A stretch of DNA of 64,000 nucleotides from Paraliobacillus zengyii (GCF_003268595.1 NZ_CP029797.1:2377501-2441500); one strand, 5' to 3'. Shown: positions 35,026-45,071, counted from the first letter of the stretch. Program-made: numbers and translations. Notes: generated by a model not told the origin, from the letters alone.

Positions 35026-36747
35026 TTATGATTGATAGACCGCAACTCGATTTCTACCTTTTTGCTTAGCTCCTACATACATCGCACGATCTGCTAACCT
35101 GACCAATTCGAATGGGTCTTCACAATGCTCCGGATAACTAGCAACTCCTACACTAATGGTGACCGTAATATCAATACACTTTTCATTTTCTTGTATATGT
35201 GTATAGGTTCTTATTGTTTTATTTGTAATAACTTGGCGTAATTCTTCTGCGCGTTGCTGACTGTCTTCTGCATTCCTTCCAGGTAAAAACACGACAAATT
35301 CTTCGCCACCATAACGTGCTACTAAGCCTTCATCTCCAATAAATGTTTTGACTCTTTCTGCTATAGCTTTCAGAATTTCATTGCCACATTCATGTCCATA
35401 CGTATCGTTTATCTTTTTAAAATGGTCTAAATCGAATAAAATAAGTGAACAAATTTTTGATTTGTTGGATTCTTTGATTTGAGTACTATAATTTTGCATA
35501 TAAGCTTCAAAATAACGAAAATTATATAAACCTGTTAATTGATCTGTTTCACTTTGTATTTTCCTATCTTCGTAATTTTTTGCGTTTTCTAACGCAATTC
35601 CCAAGAAATTATTTAGTATATTTAATATTGTAAATAAGTGCTCCGTAAAGGCTTGTTTATATTTCGATACGAAAACGATAATCGCAACAATTTCATTATT
35701 CCGTTTTACAGGCATAACAACAAGACTTTCCCCATCTTCGGGTATGGCACTATCACGTATATAATCCCATGCTTTCTTATGTTTATAATGCAGCATTTCT
35801 TCTTGTCTCCACGCTTGTTGGATAATAGTATTTCCTTCTTCAATACAAATAGAATCACGATAAACAAGACCTTCTAATTTAGTATAAGAACGAATTAATT
35901 TTAATTGTCTATTATCTACCACATCATAAGCAAAGGCATAATCTACAGCAAAGATTTCTGTAATATGGGTTAAAAAAACCGAAATAACATCATTCCGTTC
36001 TAACTTCCCTGTTAACGCCTGTCCTATTTCATTTGTTTGTTTTAAATAATAATTTACTGTTCTACTAGAATAGAATAGTTTCATAATAATAGAAATACTA
36101 ATAAACGGTATGCCAACTACGTAAATACCAATAACACCAAATTTTTCATACATTAAATAGAGTATAAAACCAATTGGTAAAACAATTAAAGTCGTAATCA
36201 TTTCCCACAAAAAACCTTCATCAAAGAATTTTGTTTCTTGTTCATAAAAAAAGCGTTTAACGAAGTGGAGGAAAATTTGATTAGAAAGAAAAACTGTTAC
36301 CACATAACCAATTAATTGCAATTGTTGGGTGAAAGAATCTAAAACAATCGCTTCGTGTAAACCACCTATCCATTTATATACACTTGCCGATAAGACGGAT
36401 ATGAATAAAAACATAAGTAGATTAAGCGGAATTCGAAATGCCTGACTTTTATCTATTTTAAGTTTAATTAAAACAACAACTAATGCAATTTGCGTTAGTA
36501 ATACTTCAATAAATAATCCGAATATTAAAAAGACTGCAAACCCAATACAATTCACCAAAAAAATCGGTGTTTTATTAACAATTATAGGAAAAAAGGAAAC
36601 TGTGGCCATAATGATCGCAAATGACACGACACTTAACAACTGATCTTCATAATAAATTGGCCATGCAACATATGTCCAAACGATAGATAATGGCCAAATA
36701 ATTAACCAAATTATCCAAAGTAACATTCTTTTTGATTTTAAGACCAT
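35026..36747 (-). CDS. Membrane-bound diguanylate cyclase (GAF-GGDEF)
   Basis: The N-terminal half (about 1-225) has some seven to eight membrane segments. A GAF-like sensor domain (about 245-385) and a GGDEF domain (about 395-570) follow. The active site is intact: ARYGGEEFVVF, with DLDHFKKINDTYGH upstream. The inhibitory RxxD site expected five residues before GGEEF reads GDEG, so product inhibition through that site should be absent. It would make c-di-GMP from two GTP. It is first in the pilus locus, 69 bp before the minor pilin genes, and starts after AAAGGAGG. What the membrane part senses is unknown. Confidence 0.9.
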   Translation of the reverse strand: MVLKSKRMLLWIIWLIIWPLSIVWTYVAWPIYYEDQLLSVVSFAIIMATVSFFPIIVNKTPIFLVNCIGFAVFLIFGLFIEVLLTQIALVVVLIKLKIDKSQAFRIPLNLLMFLFISVLSASVYKWIGGLHEAIVLDSFTQQLQLIGYVVTVFLSNQIFLHFVKRFFYEQETKFFDEGFLWEMITTLIVLPIGFILYLMYEKFGVIGIYVVGIPFISISIIMKLFYSSRTVNYYLKQTNEIGQALTGKLERNDVISVFLTHITEIFAVDYAFAYDVVDNRQLKLIRSYTKLEGLVYRDSICIEEGNTIIQQAWRQEEMLHYKHKKAWDYIRDSAIPEDGESLVVMPVKRNNEIVAIIVFVSKYKQAFTEHLFTILNILNNFLGIALENAKNYEDRKIQSETDQLTGLYNFRYFEAYMQNYSTQIKESNKSKICSLILFDLDHFKKINDTYGHECGNEILKAIAERVKTFIGDEGLVARYGGEEFVVFLPGRNAEDSQQRAEELRQVITNKTIRTYTHIQENEKCIDITVTISVGVASYPEHCEDPFELVRLADRAMYVGAKQKGRNRVAVYQS

Positions 36748-36843
36748 CTAGTTTCCTCCTTTTACTGGTTCAGTCATTTAGTCATACATAAGTACTTCAT
36801 TCAAAGTTTTCAGAATATATTAAAGATACCATAATAATTCTAA

Positions 36844-38121
36844 TTACTCAAAAAAATCCCTAACTTTTCCAATAAAATCTAATGAACCTGTTATAAAAGT
36901 AATCTTATCCTTATCCTCATTTAAAATCTTTTGTAATGCCTGCTGCCAATCAGCTTCTTCTATTTTACCGTGGTTTTCAACTTGTTCATATAATTCTGAT
37001 GCTTTTGCTGCCCTTTGATGGTCAAAACTTGTAAATGTAATAGTATCAAAATAACTCTCAAGCAAGCCAACCATTTGCTTTATTGGCTTATCAACGAATG
37101 CTGCGAAAAGTAATTGTTTTTCTTCTGTTGGGAAATACCGCTGCACCGTTTTTATAAACGCTGTAATTCCTTCTACATTATGGGCTCCATCAACAATTAC
37201 TATTGGTTGATTTGATATTTGTTCAAACCGACCGAAAAGCGTTGCCTGACTCATGCCAGTTTCAACCGCATTTAATGCTTTAGAGAATCCACGATCACGT
37301 AGTTGCAACAATGCCATTACAGCAAGTGTAGCGTTATGAATTTGGTGTGTACCTCTCATTCTTAAAGTGATTGGATACGATACTTCTTTTGTTTGAAAAG
37401 TAAATGCCTCTCGTTTATTATCATCTATCCGCACATTCTGATAGTTAAAATCTTCACCGATTTGCACTAATTCAGCTTGATTATGTTCTGCGACATTTCT
37501 GATAACTTTCTCAGCAACTTTAGGCATTTCACCTAGTATTATGGGAACATAGCGTTTGATAATTCCAGCTTTGTGATGTGCTATTTCTTGATAAGTTTCT
37601 CCTAAAAATGTTCGGTGATCAATACCGATGGTTGTAATAATTGATAGAATAGGATTAATTGCGTTGGTTGCATCCTCCAGTCCTCCCATCCCTGTTTCAA
37701 TAATTGCCAAATCAATATTTCCAGCAAAATAACCATAAGCAATAGCTACAATAATTTCAAAAGAACTTGGTGGATTATCTTGCAACTCAAGTATATGAAT
37801 CGCTGGTAGTAACTGATTAAAAATTTCCATGAAAGATTGATCAGATATGGCTTGATGGTTAATTTGAATCATATCGTTTCGCTTCGCTATACTTGGCGAG
37901 GTGAATGTACCTATTTTATAATCACTTAAAACCATACAAGTAGAAATATATGTTAGTGTTGATCCTTTGCCGTTAGTCCCTGCTATATGTACAGATTCAA
38001 ATTTCCTTTCTGGATGATCAAGTGCTTCTAATAAAATGTTCACTCTTTCTAATCCAGGCTTTATTCCACCACGTGTTCGGGCATTTAAAAATTCATCTAC
38101 TTCTTCTATTGTATAAATCAA
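36844..38121 (-). CDS. folC: Bifunctional folylpolyglutamate/dihydrofolate synthase FolC
   Basis: FolC adds glutamates to folates and, in many bacteria, to dihydropteroate. It has a Mur-ligase layout with the P-loop HIAGTNGKGST (about 47), IETGMGGLEDATN (about 143), IGIDHRTFLG and VIVDGAHNVEG (about 310). The length of 425 is typical. It lies next to comC and the pilus genes on one side and valS on the other, as folC-comC does in B. subtilis. It is divergent from the RimK-like gene. Confidence 0.95.
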   Translation of the reverse strand: MIYTIEEVDEFLNARTRGGIKPGLERVNILLEALDHPERKFESVHIAGTNGKGSTLTYISTCMVLSDYKIGTFTSPSIAKRNDMIQINHQAISDQSFMEIFNQLLPAIHILELQDNPPSSFEIIVAIAYGYFAGNIDLAIIETGMGGLEDATNAINPILSIITTIGIDHRTFLGETYQEIAHHKAGIIKRYVPIILGEMPKVAEKVIRNVAEHNQAELVQIGEDFNYQNVRIDDNKREAFTFQTKEVSYPITLRMRGTHQIHNATLAVMALLQLRDRGFSKALNAVETGMSQATLFGRFEQISNQPIVIVDGAHNVEGITAFIKTVQRYFPTEEKQLLFAAFVDKPIKQMVGLLESYFDTITFTSFDHQRAAKASELYEQVENHGKIEEADWQQALQKILNEDKDKITFITGSLDFIGKVRDFFE

Positions 38122-38220
38122 ATCTTTAACCTACTTTCCTAAAGATACTTTTTCATTCATAATAAGATAGATATTACATCAAATAATAAGTTATTAGAGG
38201 TTTGAGAGAGGATTTTTTAT

Positions 38221-39117
38221 ATGTATGGTTGGGTTATTTATAATGGCAATTTGTCGAGTGATAAATTCATTAGTTTTTCAACATGGATACAGAATGCAGG
38301 TAACAAAGAAGGAATGACTATTGAGCAAGTTAAGAATGATCAAGTTCTTTCTATTGTAGATTCTACTGGATTAAACTTACTTCAGTCAATTAAACAAGAC
38401 CATCTACCAGAATTCGTTGTATTTATTGATAAAGACATTCCATTAGCACGCCAGTTAGAATTAATGGGGATACGGGTCTTTAATTCTGCTGATGCGATTG
38501 AGTTATGTGATAATAAGGTATTAATGTACCAAGCTTTAGCACAAAAGAAAGTTACCATTCCCAAAACAATTATTGCACCAAAAGTTTTCTCAGATGTTAC
38601 TAAACTGACGATGGAAAACTTTTATGAAATTGAAAAAGCATTAACATACCCACTGATTATCAAAGAAGGCTACGGTTCATATGGCGAACAAGTTTTTCTA
38701 ATTAATGATCGTATCCAATTAATAGAGAGAATAAAACTACTTACTAATCGACCATTTCTATTTCAAGAATTTATTAAATCAAGCTATGGACGCGATGTTC
38801 GAATTAATGTTGTAGGAAATGAAGTTGTAGCAGCAGTAAAACGCTTTGCCACTGATGATTTCCGAGCAAATGTCCAATTAGGCAGTACAATGGAAACTTA
38901 TCAACCTTCCGAGAAAGAAAAAGCTCTAGCTATCCAAGCAACGAAGGCTGTTGGAGCTGATTTTGCTGGTCTAGATTTATTGTTTGGTGAAAATGATCAA
39001 CCTATTATTTGTGAAGTAAATACAAACGCCCATATAGAAAATATTTTTCATTATACAGGCGTAAATATTGCAGATCACATCATTGCATTTATTAAAAAGC
39101 AAGTTAATGAAAGATAA
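38221..39117 (+). CDS. RimK-like ATP-grasp ligase
   Basis: This 298-residue ATP-grasp protein has PLIIKEGYGSYGEQVFLI (ATP-binding lysine and glycine-rich loop, about 148-165), PFLFQEFIKSSYGRDVRINVVG and the metal-binding end EVNTNAHIENIFHYTGVN. It is closest to the RimK/LysX group, which join amino acids, often glutamate, to a protein or small-molecule carboxylate. No partner gene adjoins it, so the substrate is unknown. It is one of few plus-strand genes here and begins after AGAGAGG. Confidence 0.8.
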   Translation: MYGWVIYNGNLSSDKFISFSTWIQNAGNKEGMTIEQVKNDQVLSIVDSTGLNLLQSIKQDHLPEFVVFIDKDIPLARQLELMGIRVFNSADAIELCDNKVLMYQALAQKKVTIPKTIIAPKVFSDVTKLTMENFYEIEKALTYPLIIKEGYGSYGEQVFLINDRIQLIERIKLLTNRPFLFQEFIKSSYGRDVRINVVGNEVVAAVKRFATDDFRANVQLGSTMETYQPSEKEKALAIQATKAVGADFAGLDLLFGENDQPIICEVNTNAHIENIFHYTGVNIADHIIAFIKKQVNER

Positions 39118-39144
39118 ATGAATGTCGGATCTGGATTCTGCTTG

Positions 39145-39345
39145 TGTTTCGCCCGATTATGCTCGCGTTCGCTTGATTAATTGAATTATCGCCCGATTAT
39201 GCCTGCGTTCGCCTGATTAATTGAATTATTGCCCGATTATACTCGCGTTCGCCTGATTTTCAAGTTTTTCGCCCGATTAAGCTTACTTTCGCCCAATTAT
39301 TCCAGCTATCGCCCGATGCCAACTGATAGATAGAGCCCGATATAC
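39145..39345. repeat. Tandem array of 40-bp units built from 20-bp half-units
   Basis: GCCCGATTA recurs at 39151, 39191, 39231 and 39271, exactly 40 bp apart, then GCCCAATTA at 39291 and GCCCGAT at 39311 and 39335. Within each unit a second half begins GCYTGATTA 20 bp later, so the basic unit is 20 bp. The first three units are the best conserved and decay rightwards. The array sits in the convergent gap between the RimK-like gene and valS, with no reading frame. Confidence 0.85.
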
Positions 39346-39368
39346 GAGAAAGCCTTCCACATATCCAC

Positions 39369-39413
39369 ATAAAAACAGCTAAAGTACGTAGCACCGCACT
39401 TTAGCTGTTTTCA
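39369..39413. terminator. Bidirectional terminator between RimK-like gene and valS
   Basis: AAAACAGCTAAAGT (39372-39385) pairs with ACTTTAGCTGTTTT (39398-39411), with A and T runs on both sides. It ends valS and may also end the convergent ligase gene. Confidence 0.85.
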
Positions 39414-39419
39414 ATATAA

Positions 39420-42068
39420 TTATCCTTGTAATTCTTTTATACGTTCTTCTACTTTCGCTCTTTTTTCTAAATAATCTTTTTCTTTTCCTTTTTCTTCAGC
39501 AACTACTTTTTCTGGTGCTTTACTAATAAAGCTTTCGTTGCCTAATTTTTTCTGAACACGTTCTACTTCTTTATTTAACTTATCAAATTCTGCTTGTAAT
39601 CGCGCAATTTCTTTTTCAGCATCAATCAAACCTTCTAATGGTAAATAAAGATCTGCACCTGTTACTACAGCAGACATTGCTTTTTCTGGTACATCCACGT
39701 TTATTGAAATTGTTAATTCACTTGTGTTACAAAAGCGCTCGAGATAATGTCGATTCGCTTCTAGCTGTGCTTCTATCTCTGCACTATTTGCTTGAACAAA
39801 CAAGACAATCTGTTTCGACATTGGTGTATCTACTTCGGCACGAATGTTTCGAACAGAACGAATAATGGCAACAAGACGTTTCATTTCTTCTGCTGCACTT
39901 TCGTCATGCAATTCATTACGGACTTCTGGCCAAGCTGCACGCGTAATTGATTCGCCTTGATGCGGTAAGTGCTGCCAGATTTCCTCTGTAACAAATGGCA
40001 TAAATGGATGAAGCATACGCATCGTATTATCTAAAACATAAGCAAGTACAGAGCGTGTCGTGTGCTTTTGTTCTTCGTCCTCACCGTACAATGGAAGTTT
40101 CGCCATTTCAATGTACCAATCACAGAATTCATCCCAGATGAAATTATAAAGGTAACGTCCAGCTTCACCAAAATCATAGCGTTCAACATTTTTATTAACA
40201 TGCTCAATCGTTTCATTTAAGCGAGTTAAAATCCATTTATCTGCAACAGACTTTTCACCAGTCAGATCAATCTCTTCGTACTTCAATTCTTCCATGTTCA
40301 TTAGTACGAATCGTGATGCATTCCAAATCTTATTAATGAAGTTCCATGTTGACTCTACCTTTTCCCATTGGAAACGTAAATCTTGACCTGGAGTTGACCC
40401 TGTTGCTAAGAAATAACGTAGCGCGTCTGCCCCATACTTTTCGATTACTTCCATTGGATCAACACCATTGCCTAATGATTTACTCATTTTTCGACCATCA
40501 GCATCACGTACTAGTCCATGAATTAAGACATCCTCAAAAGGACGCTCATCATTAAATTCTTTCGATTGGAAAATCATTCGAGCAACCCAGAAGAAAATAA
40601 TATCATAACCAGTTACAAGCGTATTAGTCGGAAAGAAGTGTTTAAAGTCTTCATCCTCTGTATTCGGCCAGTTTAATGTTGAAAAAGGCCATAATGCAGA
40701 AGAGAACCAGGTATCTAACACATCATTATCTTGATCCCAATTTTCAATGTCTTTTGGTGCTTCTTTGCCTACGTATATTTCTCCTGTTTCCTTATGGTAC
40801 CAAGCTGGAATTCTGTGTCCCCACCATAATTGGCGCGAAATACACCAGTCGCGAATATTCTCCATCCAGTGTAAATAAGTTCCTTCAAAACGTTTTGGTA
40901 CAAAATTAACTTTTTCATCTTCAGATTTATTTTGTAAGTCTACCGCTTCATCTGCTAGTGGTTGCATATTAACAAACCATTGTGTTGATAAATACGGTTC
41001 GACAACAGCCCCGCTGCGCTCCGAATGACCAACAGAATGCATGTGTTCTTCAATCTTGAATAAAACGCCTGCTTCTTGAAGATCAGCAACTATCTGTTTT
41101 CGACAATCAAAACGATCCATTCCTTGATATTTTAAAGCCTTATCATTCATAGTTCCATCTTCATTCATAACCAAAATACGCTCTAGATTGTGACGATTAC
41201 CAACTTCGAAATCATTCGGATCATGTGCAGGTGTTATTTTTACTACCCCAGATCCGAAGTCCATCTCTACATAATCGTCCGCAATAATTTCAATTTCACG
41301 TCCAACTATTGGTAGCACAACCTTCTTACCAATTAAATGTTGATAACGTTCATCTTTTGGGTGAACGGCAACAGCAGTATCACCAAGCATTGTTTCGGGT
41401 CGAGTTGTGGCAATCTCGATGTAACCTTCTTCATCTTTTAGTGGATAACGCATGTGATAAAAATGACCTTGAACCTCTTCATGAATAACTTCTATATCTG
41501 ATAAAGCTGTTTTTGTTGCTGGATCCCAGTTAATAATATATTCACCGCGATAGATTAAGTTTTTTTCATATAAGGTAACAAAAACTTCTTTTACAGCCTC
41601 AGATAAACCTTGATCTAATGTGAAACGTTCACGAGAATAATCTAAACCAAGTCCTAGCATTGCCCATTGGTCCCGAATAAAGGAAGCATATTCATCTTTC
41701 CATTCCCAAGCTTTATCTAGAAACTTTTCGCGACCAAGGTCATATTTGCTTATCCCCTCTTCACGAAGTTTAGTTTCCACTTTCGCTTGTGTTGCAATAC
41801 CAGCATGATCCATACCTGGTAAATACAAAACATCATAGCCCTGCATACGTTTTATTCTGGTAATCATATCTTGTAGAGTTGTATCCCATGCATGACCAAT
41901 ATGCAGTTTGCCTGTTACATTTGGTGGAGGTATTACAATTGTGTACGGCTTTTTCTTCTTATCTCCATCAGCTTCAAAAAACTTTCCGTCAACCCAATAT
42001 TTGTAACGTCCTTTTTCAACTGCAGTAGCATCATATTTTGGTGGTAAATTTTGATTCTTTTCACTCAT
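39420..42068 (-). CDS. valS: Valyl-tRNA synthetase
   Basis: This class I synthetase charges tRNA-Val. Signatures are [15 protein letters not shown] (HIGH, about 47), the KMSKS loop [11 protein letters not shown] (about 523), the editing domain between them, and the C-terminal coiled coil (about 810-880), which is typical of ValRS. The length of 882 is normal. A T-box leader lies directly upstream. Confidence 0.98.
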   Translation of the reverse strand: MSEKNQNLPPKYDATAVEKGRYKYWVDGKFFEADGDKKKKPYTIVIPPPNVTGKLHIGHAWDTTLQDMITRIKRMQGYDVLYLPGMDHAGIATQAKVETKLREEGISKYDLGREKFLDKAWEWKDEYASFIRDQWAMLGLGLDYSRERFTLDQGLSEAVKEVFVTLYEKNLIYRGEYIINWDPATKTALSDIEVIHEEVQGHFYHMRYPLKDEEGYIEIATTRPETMLGDTAVAVHPKDERYQHLIGKKVVLPIVGREIEIIADDYVEMDFGSGVVKITPAHDPNDFEVGNRHNLERILVMNEDGTMNDKALKYQGMDRFDCRKQIVADLQEAGVLFKIEEHMHSVGHSERSGAVVEPYLSTQWFVNMQPLADEAVDLQNKSEDEKVNFVPKRFEGTYLHWMENIRDWCISRQLWWGHRIPAWYHKETGEIYVGKEAPKDIENWDQDNDVLDTWFSSALWPFSTLNWPNTEDEDFKHFFPTNTLVTGYDIIFFWVARMIFQSKEFNDERPFEDVLIHGLVRDADGRKMSKSLGNGVDPMEVIEKYGADALRYFLATGSTPGQDLRFQWEKVESTWNFINKIWNASRFVLMNMEELKYEEIDLTGEKSVADKWILTRLNETIEHVNKNVERYDFGEAGRYLYNFIWDEFCDWYIEMAKLPLYGEDEEQKHTTRSVLAYVLDNTMRMLHPFMPFVTEEIWQHLPHQGESITRAAWPEVRNELHDESAAEEMKRLVAIIRSVRNIRAEVDTPMSKQIVLFVQANSAEIEAQLEANRHYLERFCNTSELTISINVDVPEKAMSAVVTGADLYLPLEGLIDAEKEIARLQAEFDKLNKEVERVQKKLGNESFISKAPEKVVAEEKGKEKDYLEKRAKVEERIKELQG

Positions 42069-42094
42069 AACGTCTTTTCCTCCTTATTAACATC

Positions 42095-42388
42095 CAATCG
42101 GTTCCGAAAACATAAAAAACCCTTTACATCCAATAAAGGACGAAAAGGGCTAGATTCCGTGGTACCACCTTTGTTTACATTTTCCTAAAAAAATGCACAC
42201 TCAATTAGGATATAACGGTTCTTCACCGGCTCCTTCTACTATACATTCAAAGTAGCTGCATCCAAGGCGACATTCCAAAACAGATAATCCTAAGAAATCT
42301 TTCAGCAAATGATTTCTCTCTCTATTGGCATCTCTTCTGTACTCTTCCTCTTCTTCGCATTTCAATTTCATTTATTCTTATATCAGCT
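42095..42388 (-). ncRNA. T-box leader of valS
   Basis: On the minus strand the leader has the T-box sequence AGGTGGTACCACGG (about 42150-42163), then a terminator hairpin with GCCCTTTTCGTCC and GTAAAGGG arms and a T run (about 42110-42145). A long stem I region begins near 42385; GAATGTCGCC offers a GTC valine codon at 42271-42269 as the likely specifier. Uncharged tRNA-Val should stabilise the antiterminator and turn valS on. Confidence 0.9.
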
Positions 42389-42390
42389 AT

Positions 42391-42418
42391 TTTATACAAT
42401 TTCTTAGTGAAAAGTCAA
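42391..42418 (-). promoter_or_regulatory. valS promoter
   Basis: On the minus strand, TTGACT (42418-42413) and TATAAA (42396-42391) are 16 bases apart, placed so that transcription begins at the start of the T-box leader. Confidence 0.65.
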
Positions 42419-42497
42419 TAAGCAACTCAAAAAGACAGGCACTATTCGTTTTACCTGTCATAGAATACACCAAAAGAATCAGAGAGGAGTAACCTAA

Positions 42498-42686
42498 ATG
42501 AGTCGCTTTTATCGTTTTCGTTTGCCTCCATGGTGTCAACAGTGGTTACTTATAATTGAACGTTGCATGATGCCTATCTTAATCGTGCAATGTGTAAGAA
42601 CTTTATTTTTTCCAACCACATTTGATGTGCTATTACTAGGTGTTTTTATGGGGATATATATTTCATTCTATTTTAAATGGATTTAA
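42498..42686 (+). CDS. Small membrane protein of unknown function
   Basis: It is 62 residues with an aromatic, basic N-terminus (SRFYRFRLPPW) and two predicted hydrophobic segments (about 16-38 and 42-58). A strong ribosome site (GAGAGGAGTAA) eight bases before the ATG argues for a real gene. It ends overlapping the ysxE stop by 4 bp, tail to tail. I recognise no family. Its position between the valS T-box promoter and ysxE gives no functional clue. Confidence 0.6.
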   Translation: MSRFYRFRLPPWCQQWLLIIERCMMPILIVQCVRTLFFPTTFDVLLLGVFMGIYISFYFKWI

Positions 42687-43702
42687 TCACTATTTTCTTT
42701 CGTTTGATTTTCAATTACTATGTTCCGATTATGTTCAAGCATCTCTTGAAACATTACACCAGCTAACAATCGACGATAATTTTGCAACAGGTTTCTTATT
42801 TGAAAAGGCTGTGCTTGAACTTGATCGAAATCTTGGATGACTTTTAAATATCGATAAGGTTGTAATAAATGAATAGCTAATAAACTACGCTCACTATTTG
42901 TTAACGGATTTTGTTTTTCATAATATGAAAAGTCGTCTATTATTTTAGTAATGTTTGTATCATGTTGAAAACAGGCTCTATGTAAATAGTTTTGCAGGTC
43001 CAACATACTATCACCAAAATGAGCATGCTCCCAGTTAATTAAAACTGCTTGATCTGATGTAAAAATATGATGTGTTGCAGATAAATAACCATGGCAGATT
43101 GATTGATAAGTTGTTTGCTCTTCCTTTATATCAGTTAAGTAATTGTCATGCCATTTAGAAAGTTGTTTCAAGGCATTTAGTATATCTCGAAATTGTGTAC
43201 AAACTTCTAAACCAAACGGTGGCATGTAACGCATCTGTTCAAAATGACCTATGTATTGAAGAAGTAAGGATTTGGCCTCTTCATGCTTTTTCTTTTCATC
43301 CTCAATTTTCTCTTCTATTGTCTGCACTTCAATGGAGTAGCCTTGTTTTGTGCTACCATGCAGTCGACCAACAGTTGCAAATAATCCCTGTTGGTGATCT
43401 ATTGTATGATCGCCATTTTCACTTTCAAACCAAGGGGATAAATAATAAATATTATTTTGATAAGTACAATAAATGCTTCCTTCAGTAGTTCGATAAACAG
43501 GTGAAATAACGGAAAGATCTCTAACAGCTTTTAATTGATATAATTCTTGCCACTGCTCAATATTGGCTTCTTCCAATCTTGCGTGTTTTAATGCAAAATT
43601 ATAGTTATTACTTGTGATCTTCCAAAGTCTCGGAGTTACGCTTGTTACATTAAATAAATCAATTCCATAAGCGCGCAAAATCTCTGTTATAATTTCCACC
43701 AT
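42683..43702 (-). CDS. ysxE: YsxE, CotS-family spore coat-associated protein
   Basis: The 339-residue protein has an aminoglycoside-phosphotransferase-like fold. The usual HGDLHxxN catalytic loop is seen as CHGYLSATHHIF, and the metal loop as LINWEHAHFGDSMLD, so the catalytic aspartate is lost (HGYLS) and kinase activity is doubtful. The start is the ATG at 43702 after GGAGG; the frame's earlier ATG has no site. It follows spoVID, as in B. subtilis, where the pair belongs to the mother-cell programme. Confidence 0.87.
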   Translation of the reverse strand: MVEIITEILRAYGIDLFNVTSVTPRLWKITSNNYNFALKHARLEEANIEQWQELYQLKAVRDLSVISPVYRTTEGSIYCTYQNNIYYLSPWFESENGDHTIDHQQGLFATVGRLHGSTKQGYSIEVQTIEEKIEDEKKKHEEAKSLLLQYIGHFEQMRYMPPFGLEVCTQFRDILNALKQLSKWHDNYLTDIKEEQTTYQSICHGYLSATHHIFTSDQAVLINWEHAHFGDSMLDLQNYLHRACFQHDTNITKIIDDFSYYEKQNPLTNSERSLLAIHLLQPYRYLKVIQDFDQVQAQPFQIRNLLQNYRRLLAGVMFQEMLEHNRNIVIENQTKENSD

Positions 43703-43780
43703 TAAACACCTCCATCTTGTATAGAAAAAAAGAAACGATAACACCCACATGGTTAGAAGTGAATGTTACCGTATAACCAC

Positions 43781-44920
43781 TTATTTCTTCTCTTTTTTAC
43801 GTTTTTCAGGAATATACAAAATCTGACCAATCTTCAAATTATCGTTTGCTAGATCATTTGTTTGTGACAGTTGAATAGGTGATAGATCATAACGATCAGC
43901 TAACGTCTGCAACGTATCTGTGTCTTGCACAATACACATGCGAAGCCTTGTATATGCTTGCTCCTCTTCTTCTTCATTAAAAATATCTAATAAATAGGTT
44001 GCTTCTTGTTGGTCATCGTCATCACGTTTTGAATCCTTTGTTTTGACCTCTATTCGATTTACTTCTACTTGTTCATCATTATTTACTTCAAATAATTCTT
44101 CTGATTCGATGGCTTCGATCGATTCAACTGATGCAACAGATTCAACAGATTCAATTGATTCGATTGATTCTTCTAGATCCTCATGATCAAAAAAGGTCGC
44201 AAAAGACTGTGGCTTTTTAGTAGGCCAACGTTCCTTGCTTTCTTCCGTTTCCTCTTGTGATACCGCTTCAACTAAATTAGGTTCTTCACTACGGTTATCC
44301 TGACTTTCATTTTCCTCTGCTGCTTCTTTTAGATCAAAAGTAAATGTATCCTCCTTATTAATCCAAGGATCCTCTACATCACTATCCGTTTCTGTTACTT
44401 CTTCTTCATATTGCTTTATTTCTTCTAGTTCCTCTAGTTCTTCTAGTTCTTCTCTTTCCTTCACTTCATCGCCATTCACCCCATGAATTGCGATGGAGGC
44501 GCGTATTTTTAATTGACTACTTTCAGGTAATTCATAATCAAACGCTTCAATTCCGACCATTATCTCATCTAAATTGGTGACTCTATGCAAAGGAATGGAA
44601 ACCTCGACAGGAAAGTGATGAGAAAATTGATTTACACCATCATCTTGTGGTTTAACTTCCTCCATATAACGATGCGCTGGGTAGTCGATACTGTCGATAT
44701 CTTCTCTATTAGCAACAGCTTCGAGATCTAAGTTTTGATCTTCAAAAAAATACTCACCTTTTAATTCCATAACACCCCGGATCGACACGTACTCTCGATA
44801 TTCTTGAATGGAAATTTCCGGTTCTAAGGAAATTCCAATCATTTCCTTAACTTCCTGTCCGTTTTTAAAGCTTAGTACTTCATTTAAATCAAACGTAAAG
44901 ACAGAATCATCATAGGACAT
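43781..44920 (-). CDS. spoVID: SpoVID, spore coat encasement protein
   Basis: SpoVID is needed for the coat to encase the spore and binds SpoIVA and SafA. The N-terminal beta-rich domain (about 1-160) begins FTFDLNEVLSFKNGQEV. A long, very acidic and repetitive middle follows (about 160-320), with ELEELEELEE and a run of ESIES/ESVES repeats encoded by near-tandem GATTCNAC-type units (44105-44175). A C-terminal LysM domain (about 328-375, CIVQDTDTLQTLADRY...IGQILYIPE) ends it. At 379 residues it is shorter than the B. subtilis protein, mostly in the middle. Its partner SafA is encoded at the other end of the window. Confidence 0.9.
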   Translation of the reverse strand: MSYDDSVFTFDLNEVLSFKNGQEVKEMIGISLEPEISIQEYREYVSIRGVMELKGEYFFEDQNLDLEAVANREDIDSIDYPAHRYMEEVKPQDDGVNQFSHHFPVEVSIPLHRVTNLDEIMVGIEAFDYELPESSQLKIRASIAIHGVNGDEVKEREELEELEELEEIKQYEEEVTETDSDVEDPWINKEDTFTFDLKEAAEENESQDNRSEEPNLVEAVSQEETEESKERWPTKKPQSFATFFDHEDLEESIESIESVESVASVESIEAIESEELFEVNNDEQVEVNRIEVKTKDSKRDDDDQQEATYLLDIFNEEEEEQAYTRLRMCIVQDTDTLQTLADRYDLSPIQLSQTNDLANDNLKIGQILYIPEKRKKEKK

Positions 44921-45071
44921 TGCTACTCCTCCTTCCTAAATAAAACAACGTACCTTCCTTTTACAGATATATGTACCAACTAAAAATATATGCAAAAAAA
45001 TATTGCGTGAATAAACAACATCTAACCTACTTTAATTATATGATCGATAATAAATTTGATTACCAAAAAGC

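Noticed and set aside
39145..39345. CRISPR array
   Set aside because: The units are directly adjacent and imperfect with no unique spacers, they break into 20-bp half-units, and no cas gene is near.
43725..43790. A terminator between spoVID and ysxE
   Set aside because: The pairing is only six bases with a long gap to the T run; the two genes are more likely read together.
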